Source of the DNA: Nitratiruptor tergarcus DSM 16512
Lineage (GTDB): Bacteria > Campylobacterota > Campylobacteria > Campylobacterales > Nitratiruptoraceae
Direction of reading: 5' to 3'
Assembly: GCF_027946175.1 (NCBI RefSeq)
Contig: NZ_AP026671.1
Coordinates: forward strand, 1,798,001 to 1,862,000
DNA: 64,000 nt
The notes beneath the pieces are model-generated. The model did no database searches and was not told the DNA's origin. It saw only the letters and a program-made list of their open reading frames with translations. Below, in pieces: positions 47,942 through 57,421 of this stretch. A program made the translations under genes and the position numbers. Every line of letters begins with the position of its first letter. Positions within the stretch are counted from its first letter, which is position 1.

Positions 47942-48496
47942 ATGAGACTAAGACTTCCACATGCGCCTTATGTGGCAAATAAAATAGCAATAGATCTCTT
48001 CAATGCTCCTTTTGTAAAACTTACCAGTGGTATTGAGCCTGTAGCGAAGATTGCCCAAGAGGTACTTGAAGAGGAACTGAAAAAAGAGGCTGCGTTAGAT
48101 GAGCATGTGCGAGAGATTATAGAAGAGAATGAAGAGGAGATTGAGTTTAATCTTGCAGATACAAGAGAGCTGTTTAAATTGATTAAAAAACGTTTGGCAC
48201 CTGAATATGGAGTGATTTTGGATTTTGAAGATAAATATAACGATATGGCGCATAAGATCTTAAAAAGACTCTATGAAGAGGATCTCATTTTATATGATGT
48301 TCCAGATAATAAAGTAAAAAATGTAATATTCGATGCAATTATGAACTATATTAAAAGCTATGATGAGATAGAAGATGTTGTATTGGAAAAGATAAGTCAC
48401 TATAAAAAAAAGCTCATCCCTGGCACAGAAGAGTTCGAACTTGTCTTTCAAAGAATGTTTGAAGATGAATTGCGACGAAGAGGAATGCTACAATGA
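47942..48496 (+). CDS. DUF507 family protein
   Basis: A 184-aa soluble, highly charged helical protein beginning MRLRLPHAPYVANKIA. Size and pattern match the DUF507 family of unknown function, commonly found in Campylobacterota and Aquificota, here in its usual place ahead of carA. A GGAG site precedes the ATG. Its stop overlaps carA by ATGA, so it is coupled to carbamoyl-phosphate synthesis genes. Confidence 0.75.
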   Translation: MRLRLPHAPYVANKIAIDLFNAPFVKLTSGIEPVAKIAQEVLEEELKKEAALDEHVREIIEENEEEIEFNLADTRELFKLIKKRLAPEYGVILDFEDKYNDMAHKILKRLYEEDLILYDVPDNKVKNVIFDAIMNYIKSYDEIEDVVLEKISHYKKKLIPGTEEFELVFQRMFEDELRRRGMLQ

Positions 48497-49638
48497 AAAA
48501 GGTTTGGATCTATCTTGAGTATGGTATATTTTTAGAAGGAAAGAGTTTTGGTGCAGAAGGTACTAAAACAGGTGAGATAGTCTTCAATACTTCTATGACA
48601 GGATATCAAGAGATTGTTACAGATCCAAGTTATGCAGGGCAGTTTGTTACTTTTACCATGCCAGAAATAGGTAATGTTGGCGTCAATGATGAGGATTATG
48701 AAAGCAAGGCTGCGTGGGCAAAAGGAGTAATTGTCAGAAACTATCAAGAGCGATACTCTAATTTTAGAGCCCAAGAGAGTCTCGCAGCACTTTTGAAAAA
48801 ATATGATGTAATGGGAATATGTGATATTGATACGAGATTTTTGACAAAAACTGTACGAGAGCAGGGCGCTTGTATGATGATTGCAAGTACAGAAATTGCG
48901 GATAAAGAGGAGTTAAAGAAGCTCCTTGCTGCTGCTCCACGTATTGAAGAGATAGACTATATTAAAGCTGTTTCAACAAAAAAGCCCTATACACATACAA
49001 CAGCCACTTATGATGCAAGAGCGTTTTGCTATAAAAATCCGCCTGAGCCAGAAGCAAAAATTTATGTATACGATTTTGGGGTAAAACGCAATATTCTCAA
49101 TAACCTTACTGAAGCTGGACTAAGTGTAGAGGTTATTCCTCATATGTATCCTGTGGAGGATGTGATTGCTGATTTTAAGGAGGGAAAAGTTGATGGAGTT
49201 TTTCTCTCCAATGGCCCTGGAGATCCCCTTATTCTCAAAGATGTGCATGCCAAGATCCAAAAGCTGATCGAGGCAAAAATTCCGATGTTTGGAATTTGTT
49301 TAGGCCATCAGCTCCTCTCTATTGCGCATGGCTATCCTACATATAAACTTAAATTTGGTCACCATGGCGGCAACCATCCTGTACGTAATGAAGCAACCAA
49401 AAAGATAGAAATTACAGCGCAGAACCATAATTATAACGTCCCAACAGCTTTGGAAAAGATAGCTACAGTAACACACCGCAACCTTTTTGATGATACGATT
49501 GAGGGAGTACGCTACAATGATGCGCCAATTTTTAGTGTACAGCACCACCCAGAAGCAAGTCCTGGTCCTCATGAGAGTGCATATGTCTTTGGCGAATTTA
49601 AAAAACTTATACTTCAACAAAAGGAACATAGATGTTAG
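48493..49638 (+). CDS. carA: carbamoyl-phosphate synthase small (glutaminase) subunit
   Basis: A 381-aa subunit releasing ammonia from glutamine for carbamoyl phosphate. The N-terminal domain has GEIVFNTSMTGYQEIVTDPSYAGQ. The class I amidotransferase domain has the nucleophile in MFGICLGHQLL and the His/Glu pair in SVQHHPEASPGP. carB is not in the window, so the subunits are unlinked or further away. It overlaps the next small gene by 7 bases. Confidence 0.95.
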   Translation: MKKVWIYLEYGIFLEGKSFGAEGTKTGEIVFNTSMTGYQEIVTDPSYAGQFVTFTMPEIGNVGVNDEDYESKAAWAKGVIVRNYQERYSNFRAQESLAALLKKYDVMGICDIDTRFLTKTVREQGACMMIASTEIADKEELKKLLAAAPRIEEIDYIKAVSTKKPYTHTTATYDARAFCYKNPPEPEAKIYVYDFGVKRNILNNLTEAGLSVEVIPHMYPVEDVIADFKEGKVDGVFLSNGPGDPLILKDVHAKIQKLIEAKIPMFGICLGHQLLSIAHGYPTYKLKFGHHGGNHPVRNEATKKIEITAQNHNYNVPTALEKIATVTHRNLFDDTIEGVRYNDAPIFSVQHHPEASPGPHESAYVFGEFKKLILQQKEHRC

Positions 49639-49865
49639 ATTTTCTCAAAAAAATGACAGAGTGGGTTTTGCAAAAAGAAGAAGAGTTAGCAAAGGATTGT
49701 CGTCTGCCGATGGAAGAGCTTGAAAAGCAGATAGAGGTAGTTAAAGAGAAAAAGGCTAAACTAGAAGAGGAGTGTCAAAAAAATATACAAGAGTTAGAGA
49801 GGCTTCTAGGAAGGCTAGAATCGATTAAAAATATTGAAATTATTAAATGCAAAAAAGAAGCATAG
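49632..49865 (+). CDS. small coiled-coil hypothetical protein
   Basis: A 77-aa, very charged protein with a heptad-like Glu/Lys/Leu stretch from about 28 to 65, so probably a coiled coil. It has cysteines near residues 23, 48 and 73 but no known motif. It is coupled to carA by a 7-base overlap, with AAGGA before the ATG, so it is translated. I do not recognise it. Confidence 0.65.
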   Translation: MLDFLKKMTEWVLQKEEELAKDCRLPMEELEKQIEVVKEKKAKLEEECQKNIQELERLLGRLESIKNIEIIKCKKEA

Positions 49866-49887
49866 ATTTCCAAAATTTATACTATTT

Positions 49888-49908
49888 TTAATAGTTTATA
49901 ACTATTAA
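49888..49908. promoter_or_regulatory. perfect 9-3-9 inverted repeat upstream of the TonB receptor
   Basis: TTAATAGTT-TAT-AACTATTAA, 21 bp, lies in the 186-bp gap before the TonB receptor. Size and symmetry suit a dimeric regulator, but the sequence does not match the Fur consensus closely. An imperfect GC-rich hairpin (CGGCAC-CTA-GTGCCG, 49971-49985) follows in the same gap. Confidence 0.5.
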
Positions 49909-50060
49909 CATATTATTTACAATTATGGTGTAGACTTACTATGTGAATTCATTCTTACTCCTTTGCATTTCGGCACCTAGTGCCGGAATGGCTACCAATT
50001 TAATTTCTACTTAACACTCCTTTGTAATAATTTTGGAAAACAACTTCCAAGGTGGCAATT

Positions 50061-52136
50061 ATGAAAAAGAGTCTTTTGCTTTTTCTCACACTCTCTATGA
50101 CCCTCTTTGCAGATATTAGTGTGGAAAAAGTGGTTGTAGAGCAGAGTGCTTTACAAGCTCAAACAGATGTACAAGCTGATGAAGTAAAATTCACAAGGCA
50201 GCAAGATTTAGCTGAGATTTTAAGCAGCTATGTTCCTGAAATCAATATGGTGCGTGCAAGTGCTATTGGAAATGATATCGTGTTACGAGGTTTTAAACGG
50301 GATGATATAAATGTGCTCATAGATGGAGCTAAAATATATGGGGCGTGTCCAAACCGCATGGACCCACCAGCCATGCATATTTCCATTGCCGATATACAAA
50401 AAGTAGAAGTTGCCGAGGGGCCATTTGATGTGGAAAATTTTGGCAGTATGGGTGGAAGAGTAAATGTCTTAACTGCTGATCCGCAAGAAGGTTTTAATGG
50501 CGAAGGTGATATAACAATAGGAAGCTATGGTTACAACAAATTTGATGCAAAAATTGAGGGAGGAGATGAGAAACTTAAATTCTCTCTTGGTGTGAGCCGT
50601 GAAAATAGCGAGCAGTATGAAGATGGAAGTGGTAAAACTTTAGTGGAGCAAAATTGGGATCGTCTTGGCAAGTCTGATCCAAATGCATATCAAGAAATAT
50701 ATAAAAATATCGATGCATACACAAGAGCCACAATACAGACAAAAGCGATATATGATATAGATGATAATCAGCGCATCAAACTCTCTTTATATAGTGATAA
50801 AGCTACTGATGTACTCTATCCTGCTTTTCAGATGGATGCACAGTTGGATAAAACTCTCATGCTTAATGGAAGTTATATAATCAAAAATTTAGGGGATTTT
50901 TCAAAAGAGCTTCTTGTACAAGGCTACTACTCTACCGTAACGCATGATATGGGTACAGAGTTTCGCAACGCTGCCGTAATGATGGGTGGAAAAATGTATC
51001 GTACGCACCATGTCAAAAGTCGTATTGAAGGACTCAAAATCAAAAATAGTTTTTTGGTAGCAGATATATTGTGGCAAGTGGGAGTGGATGGAAGTCTGCG
51101 TAACTGGAATGGAATTTGTCTGAGTGAACCCTCTAAAAAACCAAGACAAGTACGCATTCCAGATGTAGATACAAAAAATAGGGCCCTCTTTGTCAAGGCT
51201 TCAAAAACTTTCGATAAATTAACTGTAGGTGCTGGAGCCCGTTTTGATAGCACTGATATTGATGCAAACAATCTTCATCATCCTACAATTGCAAATATTG
51301 CACCTATCCAAAACTACTACAAAGGACATACATCTCGCAGTTACAACGATATAAGTGCTAATCTTAAACTCGATTACAAGCTCGATGAGAGTAGCTCAGT
51401 GTATGTTGCATTAGGACAGGGAATAAGAGTTCCAGATGCGCAAGAGCTCTATTTTATTGGTTTTATGATGGGTAACTGGAGTCGCAAAGGAAATCCAAAT
51501 CTCCAAGAGACAAAAAATAGAGAGCTAGACATTGGACTTAAAACTACACTTTTTGACACAGAGCTTGAAGCCTCTATATTTTATAGCGATCTTAAAGACT
51601 ATATTTATGGATATAGAACCAATAGAGGCAATAAAGATCCAAAAAAATATTACCTCACTTGGACAAATATTGATGCACATCTTTATGGAGGTTCACTCTC
51701 ATTACGCCGCTCTTTGGGAGATTATATGATGATTGAGGGAGCTATCAGTTATCAAAAAGGTAAAAAGGATGATACTATAGCTGGACAAACAGATGATGAT
51801 CTAGCACAAATCCCGCCACTACATGTGAGAGTTGCATTGAGTTATGATGATGGAGAGTATTACGTAATGGTAGAAGAGCTTGCAAGTGCAGGCTGGAAAG
51901 ATTATGATAGTGATAATGGAGAAAGAGCAATCGGTGGATGGGGTGTTATGAATGTAAAGGCATCTAAAGATTTAAGTGATACAATATCACTCAATGTGGG
52001 TATAGATAATATCTTTGATAAAACATATGCAGTCAATAATACATATATTGGGCGCTCTTTGATTGGGTGGAGAAATCCTGTTCTTATAAATGAACCTGGA
52101 AGATTTATTTATGCAAATCTTACCATGAGATTTTAA
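50061..52136 (+). CDS. TonB-dependent outer-membrane receptor of the OprC/NosA copper type
   Basis: A 691-aa protein with a signal peptide (LLLFLTLSMTLFA), plug domain (about 30-140) and 22-strand barrel ending in the aromatic ANLTMRF. The plug contains DGAKIYGACPNRMDPPAMHIS, the Cys/Met/His segment characteristic of the copper receptors OprC and NosA. It would import copper across the outer membrane with TonB-ExbBD energy. AAGGTGG places the start at ATG 50061, preferable to GTG 50052. The gene leads into a membrane protein, a two-component system and the copper-requiring cbb3 oxidase, which supports a copper role. Confidence 0.85.
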   Translation: MKKSLLLFLTLSMTLFADISVEKVVVEQSALQAQTDVQADEVKFTRQQDLAEILSSYVPEINMVRASAIGNDIVLRGFKRDDINVLIDGAKIYGACPNRMDPPAMHISIADIQKVEVAEGPFDVENFGSMGGRVNVLTADPQEGFNGEGDITIGSYGYNKFDAKIEGGDEKLKFSLGVSRENSEQYEDGSGKTLVEQNWDRLGKSDPNAYQEIYKNIDAYTRATIQTKAIYDIDDNQRIKLSLYSDKATDVLYPAFQMDAQLDKTLMLNGSYIIKNLGDFSKELLVQGYYSTVTHDMGTEFRNAAVMMGGKMYRTHHVKSRIEGLKIKNSFLVADILWQVGVDGSLRNWNGICLSEPSKKPRQVRIPDVDTKNRALFVKASKTFDKLTVGAGARFDSTDIDANNLHHPTIANIAPIQNYYKGHTSRSYNDISANLKLDYKLDESSSVYVALGQGIRVPDAQELYFIGFMMGNWSRKGNPNLQETKNRELDIGLKTTLFDTELEASIFYSDLKDYIYGYRTNRGNKDPKKYYLTWTNIDAHLYGGSLSLRRSLGDYMMIEGAISYQKGKKDDTIAGQTDDDLAQIPPLHVRVALSYDDGEYYVMVEELASAGWKDYDSDNGERAIGGWGVMNVKASKDLSDTISLNVGIDNIFDKTYAVNNTYIGRSLIGWRNPVLINEPGRFIYANLTMRF

Positions 52137-52145
52137 GGAGCTACT

Positions 52146-52853
52146 ATAAATACAATAGATTTTTTAAGTATCATAAGTGTTGCTTTTTTAGGTAGTTTAG
52201 GACATTGTGTAGGTATGTGTGGCGGGTTTGTTATTGCTTATACCACTGCAAAAGTCGATCCTGCTAAAGGAAAACTCTGGGGTGGGGTGGCGCATCTTGC
52301 TTATAATATTGGAAGAATTACCTCTTATGCAATCATTGGAGCCTTTTTTGGATATTTAGGCTCCATTATGCTCATTTCAAAAACTCTTCATGGATCCCTC
52401 TATATAATAGTTGGGATTTTTATGGTTCTTATGGGATTGTCACTTTCAGGGAATTTACGTTTTCTGACTTCCATTGAAGCGAGCCTCACGCAGTACTCTT
52501 TTTTTCGGACAATATTTTCAAAACTGATTCATTCAAAAAGTCTATGGAGCTTTTTTTTATTAGGAATGCTCAATGGCTTTTTGCCTTGTGGTCTTGTCTA
52601 CTTCTTTGCTGCATCCGCAGCTGCAACTGGAAGTCCTTTTTGGGGAGCAGTTGTAATGCTTATCTTTGGACTCTCTACTGTTCCTGTGATGTTTGGTTTG
52701 GGTACTGTTGCGGGGTTTTTAAAAAGTTCAAGTTTTCGGCTTTTAATGCTAAAGCTCGCCTCTTTAATTATTGCTGTTTATGGAATATATCTTCTCTATA
52801 AAGGATACTGGTTTATTACTGATCCCCATGCTTCGATTCATACCTGCCACTAA
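52146..52853 (+). CDS. DsbD_2/SafE-like membrane protein, apparent ATA start codon
   Basis: A six-helix membrane protein of about 235 aa. The first helix carries LGHCVGMCGGF and the middle GFLPCGLVY, the paired-Cys pattern of the TauE/SafE-like DsbD_2 family associated with cytochrome oxidase assembly and copper handling; it ends in a His/Cys tail (HASIHTCH). No ATG, GTG or TTG gives a full-length product: the coding sense reaches back to ATA 52146, five bases after GGAG. The first ATG, at 52215, would remove helix 1 and the first cysteine. It lies 9 bases after the TonB receptor and in the same frame. Confidence 0.7.
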   Translation: MNTIDFLSIISVAFLGSLGHCVGMCGGFVIAYTTAKVDPAKGKLWGGVAHLAYNIGRITSYAIIGAFFGYLGSIMLISKTLHGSLYIIVGIFMVLMGLSLSGNLRFLTSIEASLTQYSFFRTIFSKLIHSKSLWSFFLLGMLNGFLPCGLVYFFAASAAATGSPFWGAVVMLIFGLSTVPVMFGLGTVAGFLKSSSFRLLMLKLASLIIAVYGIYLLYKGYWFITDPHASIHTCH

Positions 52854-52874
52854 AATTTTTGTACAATTAGTAGT

Positions 52875-54455
52875 ATGAAAGAACCAATTAAACAAATTAG
52901 GCTATTACTTGTTTCAAATAATGAAGAGTTACAGACTCTTTTGCAAAAATATGTCAACGATTTAACAGTAGCAAAGAGTGAAGAAGAAGCTAAAAAGCAG
53001 TTTCACTCCAGTCCTGCAGATATCATTGTATGCGATCTTGCGGACTCTTTAGAGTTTTGTAAAGAGCTTAAGAAACAAGCTCCTACAGTCCCTGTAATAT
53101 TTATTGGTCCAAAAGATGAGGATCTCCTTTATGAAGCGATAAATGCCCAAATTGATAGATACTTTCTCAAGCCTTATGATTTTAAACAGCTTAAAAAAAC
53201 CCTACAAGAGTTTGAGACAAAGATCTTTATGCAAAAAGTAAAAGAGTACAATACTTTCATGCTTCATCAATATAAAAATGCAATTGATAGTAGCAATATT
53301 GTCTCTAAAACAGATATCAACGGCATTATTACATATGTTAATGATGAGTTTTGTAAAATTTCTGGATACACGAAAGAGGAGTTATTAGGAAAAAATCACA
53401 ATATTGTCCGCCATCCAGATGTTCCTAAAGAGAATTTCAAACGTTTTTGGGATACGATACTGTCAAAAAAGATATGGAAAGGTACAGTTAAAAACAGAGC
53501 TAAAGATGGAACAACATTTTATGTCAATACTACTGTAATACCAATTCTTGATTGGAATGGAGATATTACAGAGTTTGTTGCAATTCGCTACGATGTCACA
53601 AATAGTGTTAAACTGCAAGAAAAACTGCAAAAAAAAGAGAGAGAGTTAGAAACACTCAATAAAGAGTTAGAAAAAAGGGTTGAAGAAAAGACGAAGCAGT
53701 TGCGAGAATTAAATCTCACTCTTGAAAAAAGAGTAGAGTGTGAAGTGACGAAAAATAGGGAAAAAGATAGAATGATGTTTCAGCAGGCTCGTCTCGCTTC
53801 ATTAGGTGAAATGCTTGGCAACATCGCACATCAATGGCGTCAACCTTTGATGGAATTGGGAATACTTCTCTATAAGATAAAAAAACTCAGCAGTGATGAA
53901 AAGATTGATGAGATTTATGAAAAAGGTACCGCAATTTTAGAGAAGATGTCGCAAACAATAAGCGATTTTCAAAATTTTTTTAGTCCTGATAAGAAAAAAG
54001 AGCGTTTTAATGTGGCAGAAGTAATTAAAAATACCCAAGCAATTATGGAAGGAGTTCTCAAAAAAAGTGGAATTGCAGTGAATTTACAATATGAAGAGGA
54101 TATAGAGGTTGAAGGGTATAAAAACGAGTTTTCTCAAGTAATACTCAATATTATAAGCAACGCCAAAGATGCTCTCATTGATGCTAATCCTCCACAAAAA
54201 ATTATCAATATATCAATGAAAACTTCTCAAAATAGTCTGACAATAGAGATTGAAGATAATGGAGGAGGCATTTCTCCTCATATTATAGAAAAGATTTTTG
54301 AGCCATATTTTACAACCAAGCAGCATAAAAAGGGTACGGGACTTGGGCTTTATATGTCAAAGATGATAATAGAAGAGAGTATGGGAGGAGAGTTAGGGGT
54401 GAAAAATGGCAAAAGTGGTGCCAAATTTATAATAAAACTTCCTGTAAAGGTGTAA
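52875..54455 (+). CDS. REC-PAS sensor histidine kinase
   Basis: A 526-aa soluble kinase. The receiver domain is 8-115 with candidate phospho-Asp D54 and FLKPYD lysine; the PAS domain is about 135-243 (VNDEFCKISGYTKEELLGKNHNIVRHPD), close to aerotaxis/redox PAS domains. A coiled coil is at 245-300, and the dimerisation H-box is at H319 in NIAHQWRQPL. The ATPase domain ends it, with DNGGGI and GTGLGL. No membrane helix is present, so it senses a cytosolic signal. It is followed 2 bases later by its response regulator. Its place next to the copper receptor and cbb3 genes suggests control of copper or oxygen response. Confidence 0.9.
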   Translation: MKEPIKQIRLLLVSNNEELQTLLQKYVNDLTVAKSEEEAKKQFHSSPADIIVCDLADSLEFCKELKKQAPTVPVIFIGPKDEDLLYEAINAQIDRYFLKPYDFKQLKKTLQEFETKIFMQKVKEYNTFMLHQYKNAIDSSNIVSKTDINGIITYVNDEFCKISGYTKEELLGKNHNIVRHPDVPKENFKRFWDTILSKKIWKGTVKNRAKDGTTFYVNTTVIPILDWNGDITEFVAIRYDVTNSVKLQEKLQKKERELETLNKELEKRVEEKTKQLRELNLTLEKRVECEVTKNREKDRMMFQQARLASLGEMLGNIAHQWRQPLMELGILLYKIKKLSSDEKIDEIYEKGTAILEKMSQTISDFQNFFSPDKKKERFNVAEVIKNTQAIMEGVLKKSGIAVNLQYEEDIEVEGYKNEFSQVILNIISNAKDALIDANPPQKIINISMKTSQNSLTIEIEDNGGGISPHIIEKIFEPYFTTKQHKKGTGLGLYMSKMIIEESMGGELGVKNGKSGAKFIIKLPVKV

Positions 54456-54457
54456 AA

Positions 54458-55147
54458 ATGGATTGTGTATCAATTTTAAAAAATTTAGATGTTTTATATG
54501 TAGAAGATGAAAATCAAATAAGACAGATGATGCAAGATGTATTGCAAGAGGATTTTCACAGTTTCGATACTGCTGCAGATGGAAAAGAGGGCTTAGAAAA
54601 ATTTCAGCAAAAGCATTTCGATTGTGTTGTGACAGATATTGAAATGGAAGGAATGGATGGTCTGACATTAGCAGAAAAAATTAAAGAGATTGATGAGGAT
54701 GTTGTAGTTATTCTCCTTACAGCATATAGTGAAAAAGAGAGACTGTTTAAAGCAATTGATATAGGAGTCAATAAATATCTTGTCAAACCCTTTACACCGG
54801 AAAAACTTTTGCAAACAATATGTGATATTTTTAGTAAGAAGCTAGCAAAAGAGCATATTGTAGATTTTGGTAATGGATATCTTTATAATCCACAAACTGC
54901 ACAAGTTAAAAAAGAAGATGAGGTTATAAAATTAACAAAAAAAGAGAAGCTTTTTTTAGATTTATTGCTAGAAAATCGTGAACATATTGTTTCCTTTCAA
55001 GAGATTGAAACACATGTATGGGAAGAGGGTGAATTTAGTGAAAACGCTCTTAGAACCCTTGTAAAGAGACTTCGCAAAAAACTCTTTAAAGAGCTCATTG
55101 TCAACTATTCTGGCCTCGGCTACAAGATCAACTTAAATAAGTCTTAA
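54458..55147 (+). CDS. OmpR-type response regulator
   Basis: A 229-aa protein: receiver domain 8-120 with phospho-acceptor D60 in VVTDIEMEGMDG and the NKYLVKPF lysine, then a winged-helix DNA-binding domain ending GLGYKINL. It is the partner of the kinase just upstream. The 115-bp gap downstream leads to ccoN, which is a plausible target along with the TonB receptor. Confidence 0.92.
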   Translation: MDCVSILKNLDVLYVEDENQIRQMMQDVLQEDFHSFDTAADGKEGLEKFQQKHFDCVVTDIEMEGMDGLTLAEKIKEIDEDVVVILLTAYSEKERLFKAIDIGVNKYLVKPFTPEKLLQTICDIFSKKLAKEHIVDFGNGYLYNPQTAQVKKEDEVIKLTKKEKLFLDLLLENREHIVSFQEIETHVWEEGEFSENALRTLVKRLRKKLFKELIVNYSGLGYKINLNKS

Positions 55148-55204
55148 ATTACAAACTAATAAAAATTTGTGTGCTGTTTAAGCTTTATTACAACTTCTTT
55201 GTCT

Positions 55205-55242
55205 TATAATTATTCCCGTAAAGGTATGTCAATTTTGTGACA
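55205..55242 (+). promoter_or_regulatory. ccoN promoter -10 and inverted repeat in the 5' leader
   Basis: TATAAT at 55205-55210 is a clear -10; no good -35 is seen, as usual in this phylum. TGTCA-N6-TGACA at 55227-55242 lies in the would-be leader, before the AGGAGG ribosome site at 55251. Its symmetry suits a dimeric regulator; it is not the FNR site TTGAT-N4-ATCAA. Confidence 0.5.
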
Positions 55243-55262
55243 AATTCTATAGGAGGTATTAG

Positions 55263-56726
55263 ATGCAAAATCCTGCAATCGAGTATGATTATACCGTTGC
55301 AAAGTGGTTTAGCTATTTGGCCATTTTGTTCGGTATATTGGGGATGGGTATAGGCGTATGGATTGCCTTTGAATTAGCTTTTCCTGAGCTAAACTATGTT
55401 GCTGGTGAGTATACTCTCTTTAGTCGACTTCGACCAATCCACACTAATGTAGTGGCATACGGTTTTACGCTCAGCGGTATTTGGGCTACGTGGTATTACG
55501 TAGGTCAAAGAGTTTTAAAGGTAAGTCTTGCAGAGAGTAAATTTTTGCAAGGTATTGCGAAGCTACATTTTTGGCTCTATTTCATTACTGCACTCTTGGC
55601 AGTTGTCTCTTTGCTTGTACGATATACAACTTCAAAAGAGTATGCGCAGTTTGAATGGCCTCTAGATATTCTAGTAGTAGTTATCTGGGTGCTCTGGGGT
55701 ATCTCTATTTTTGGACTTATAGGTATTAGAAGAGAAAAAACACTTTACATCTCTATGTGGTATTACATCGCAACTTTCCTTGGTGTTGCAATGCTTTACC
55801 TATTTAATAATATGGAAGTTCCAACATATCTTATTACCGGAATGGGTGATCCACTTCATTCAGTAAGTATGTATGCTGGAACCAATGATGCGATGGTGCA
55901 ATGGTGGTTTGGACACAATGCTGTTGCGTTTGTTTTCACAGTTCCTATTATTGCAATGATCTATTACTATTTACCAAAAGAGTCTGGACAACCAGTTTAT
56001 TCATATAAACTTTCACTTTTATCTTTTTGGGGATTGATGTTTGTATATCTTTGGGCTGGTGGCCACCACTTGATCTACTCTACAGTACCTGATTGGATGC
56101 AAACTATGGGTTCAATCTTTTCTGTTATCCTTATTTTGCCTTCTTGGGGTAGTGCACTCAACATGCTTCTTACAATGAAGGGTGAATGGGGACAATTAAA
56201 AGAGAATCCACTTATCAAATTCATGGTTCTAGCATCAACATTCTATATGCTTAGTACACTTGAAGGTCCTATTCAGTCAATCAAATCAGTCAATGCACTT
56301 GCACACTTTACAGACTGGATTCCAGGACACGTACATGATGGTACTCTTGGATGGGTTGGATTTATGATCATTGCAGCTATTATGCATATGGCTCCAAGAT
56401 TTTATAAACGAGAAATTTACAGCAAAAAACTTCTAGAAATGCAGTTTTGGCTTCAAACAACAGGTATCGTACTTTATTTCTCAAGCATGTGGATTGCTGG
56501 TATTACACAGGGTATGATGTGGAGAGCAGTTGACCAATATGGTAACCTAGCATACTCATTCATCGATACTGTTACAGTTCTTCACCCATACTATACACTA
56601 AGAGGTATTGGGGGACTCTTTTATTTCATAGGTCTATTTATGTGGGCATATAATTTCTATAAAACAATGACAGCGGCAAAAGCGATTGAGAAAGAACCTC
56701 AATTTGCTTCACCGATGGCAGCATAA
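55263..56726 (+). CDS. ccoN: cbb3-type cytochrome c oxidase subunit I
   Basis: A 487-aa heme-copper oxidase catalytic subunit with 12 or so membrane helices. Metal-ligand segments are visible: FSRLRPIHTNVVAYG (low-spin heme His), WWFGHNAVAFVFT (CuB His), GGHHLIYSTVPDW (CuB His pair) and HVHDGTLGWVG (heme His). It is a high-affinity terminal oxidase for low oxygen. AGGAGG precedes the start; the promoter is in the gap after the response regulator. It heads the ccoNOQP operon. Confidence 0.97.
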   Translation: MQNPAIEYDYTVAKWFSYLAILFGILGMGIGVWIAFELAFPELNYVAGEYTLFSRLRPIHTNVVAYGFTLSGIWATWYYVGQRVLKVSLAESKFLQGIAKLHFWLYFITALLAVVSLLVRYTTSKEYAQFEWPLDILVVVIWVLWGISIFGLIGIRREKTLYISMWYYIATFLGVAMLYLFNNMEVPTYLITGMGDPLHSVSMYAGTNDAMVQWWFGHNAVAFVFTVPIIAMIYYYLPKESGQPVYSYKLSLLSFWGLMFVYLWAGGHHLIYSTVPDWMQTMGSIFSVILILPSWGSALNMLLTMKGEWGQLKENPLIKFMVLASTFYMLSTLEGPIQSIKSVNALAHFTDWIPGHVHDGTLGWVGFMIIAAIMHMAPRFYKREIYSKKLLEMQFWLQTTGIVLYFSSMWIAGITQGMMWRAVDQYGNLAYSFIDTVTVLHPYYTLRGIGGLFYFIGLFMWAYNFYKTMTAAKAIEKEPQFASPMAA

Positions 56727-56737
56727 GGAGGCGAAAT

Positions 56738-57421
56738 ATGTTTGGATGGTTAGAAAGAAACCCGTTTTTCTTTGCAGTCGGTGTATTTGTAGTCATTGCT
56801 TTTGCTGGGCTTATCGAAATCGTTCCAGATTTCGCCCAGCAATCACGTCCAGTAGTTGGGGCAAAACCTTATAGTTTACTCGAGCTTGCTGGTAGACAGG
56901 TATATATTAAAGATAGTTGTAATGCGTGTCATTCACAGCTTATTCGACCATTTAAGAGTGAAACTGACCGCTATGGTATGTATAGTCTCAATGGTGAATA
57001 TGCGTATGATAGGCCATTCCTTTGGGGCTCTAAAAGAACTGGACCAGATCTTCATAGAGTTGGTAACTATCGTACTAGTGATTGGCATGCAAACCATATG
57101 TGGGATCCAACAAGCGTAGTTCCAGGATCTATCATGCCAGCATATAAACATATGTTTACAAATGTAACTGATCTTGAAACTGCCTATGCAGAGGCATTAA
57201 CTGTGAAAAAAGTATTCAATGTGCCATATGATAAAGATATTGACGGCGATGGCAAAGTAGATGTTCCTCTTGGAAGTTTTGAAGAAGCGAAAAAAAGAGC
57301 ATTTGATTATGCTCTCAAAGTTGCTGAGGAAACAAAGCGTCAAGATCTTGTAGATATGGTAAAACAGGGAAAAATTCCTGAAATTGTGGCGCTTATAGCA
57401 TATCTTAACAGGTTGCAATAA
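56738..57421 (+). CDS. ccoO: cbb3-type cytochrome c oxidase mono-heme subunit II
   Basis: A 227-aa membrane-anchored cytochrome c. There is one N-terminal helix (FFFAVGVFVVIAFAGLI), the heme motif CNACH at 61-65, and a candidate axial Met in GSIMPAYKHM. An EF-hand-like DIDGDGKVD segment lies in the second half. It passes electrons to CcoN. Its stop shares a base with the ccoQ start (TAATG). Confidence 0.97.
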   Translation: MFGWLERNPFFFAVGVFVVIAFAGLIEIVPDFAQQSRPVVGAKPYSLLELAGRQVYIKDSCNACHSQLIRPFKSETDRYGMYSLNGEYAYDRPFLWGSKRTGPDLHRVGNYRTSDWHANHMWDPTSVVPGSIMPAYKHMFTNVTDLETAYAEALTVKKVFNVPYDKDIDGDGKVDVPLGSFEEAKKRAFDYALKVAEETKRQDLVDMVKQGKIPEIVALIAYLNRLQ

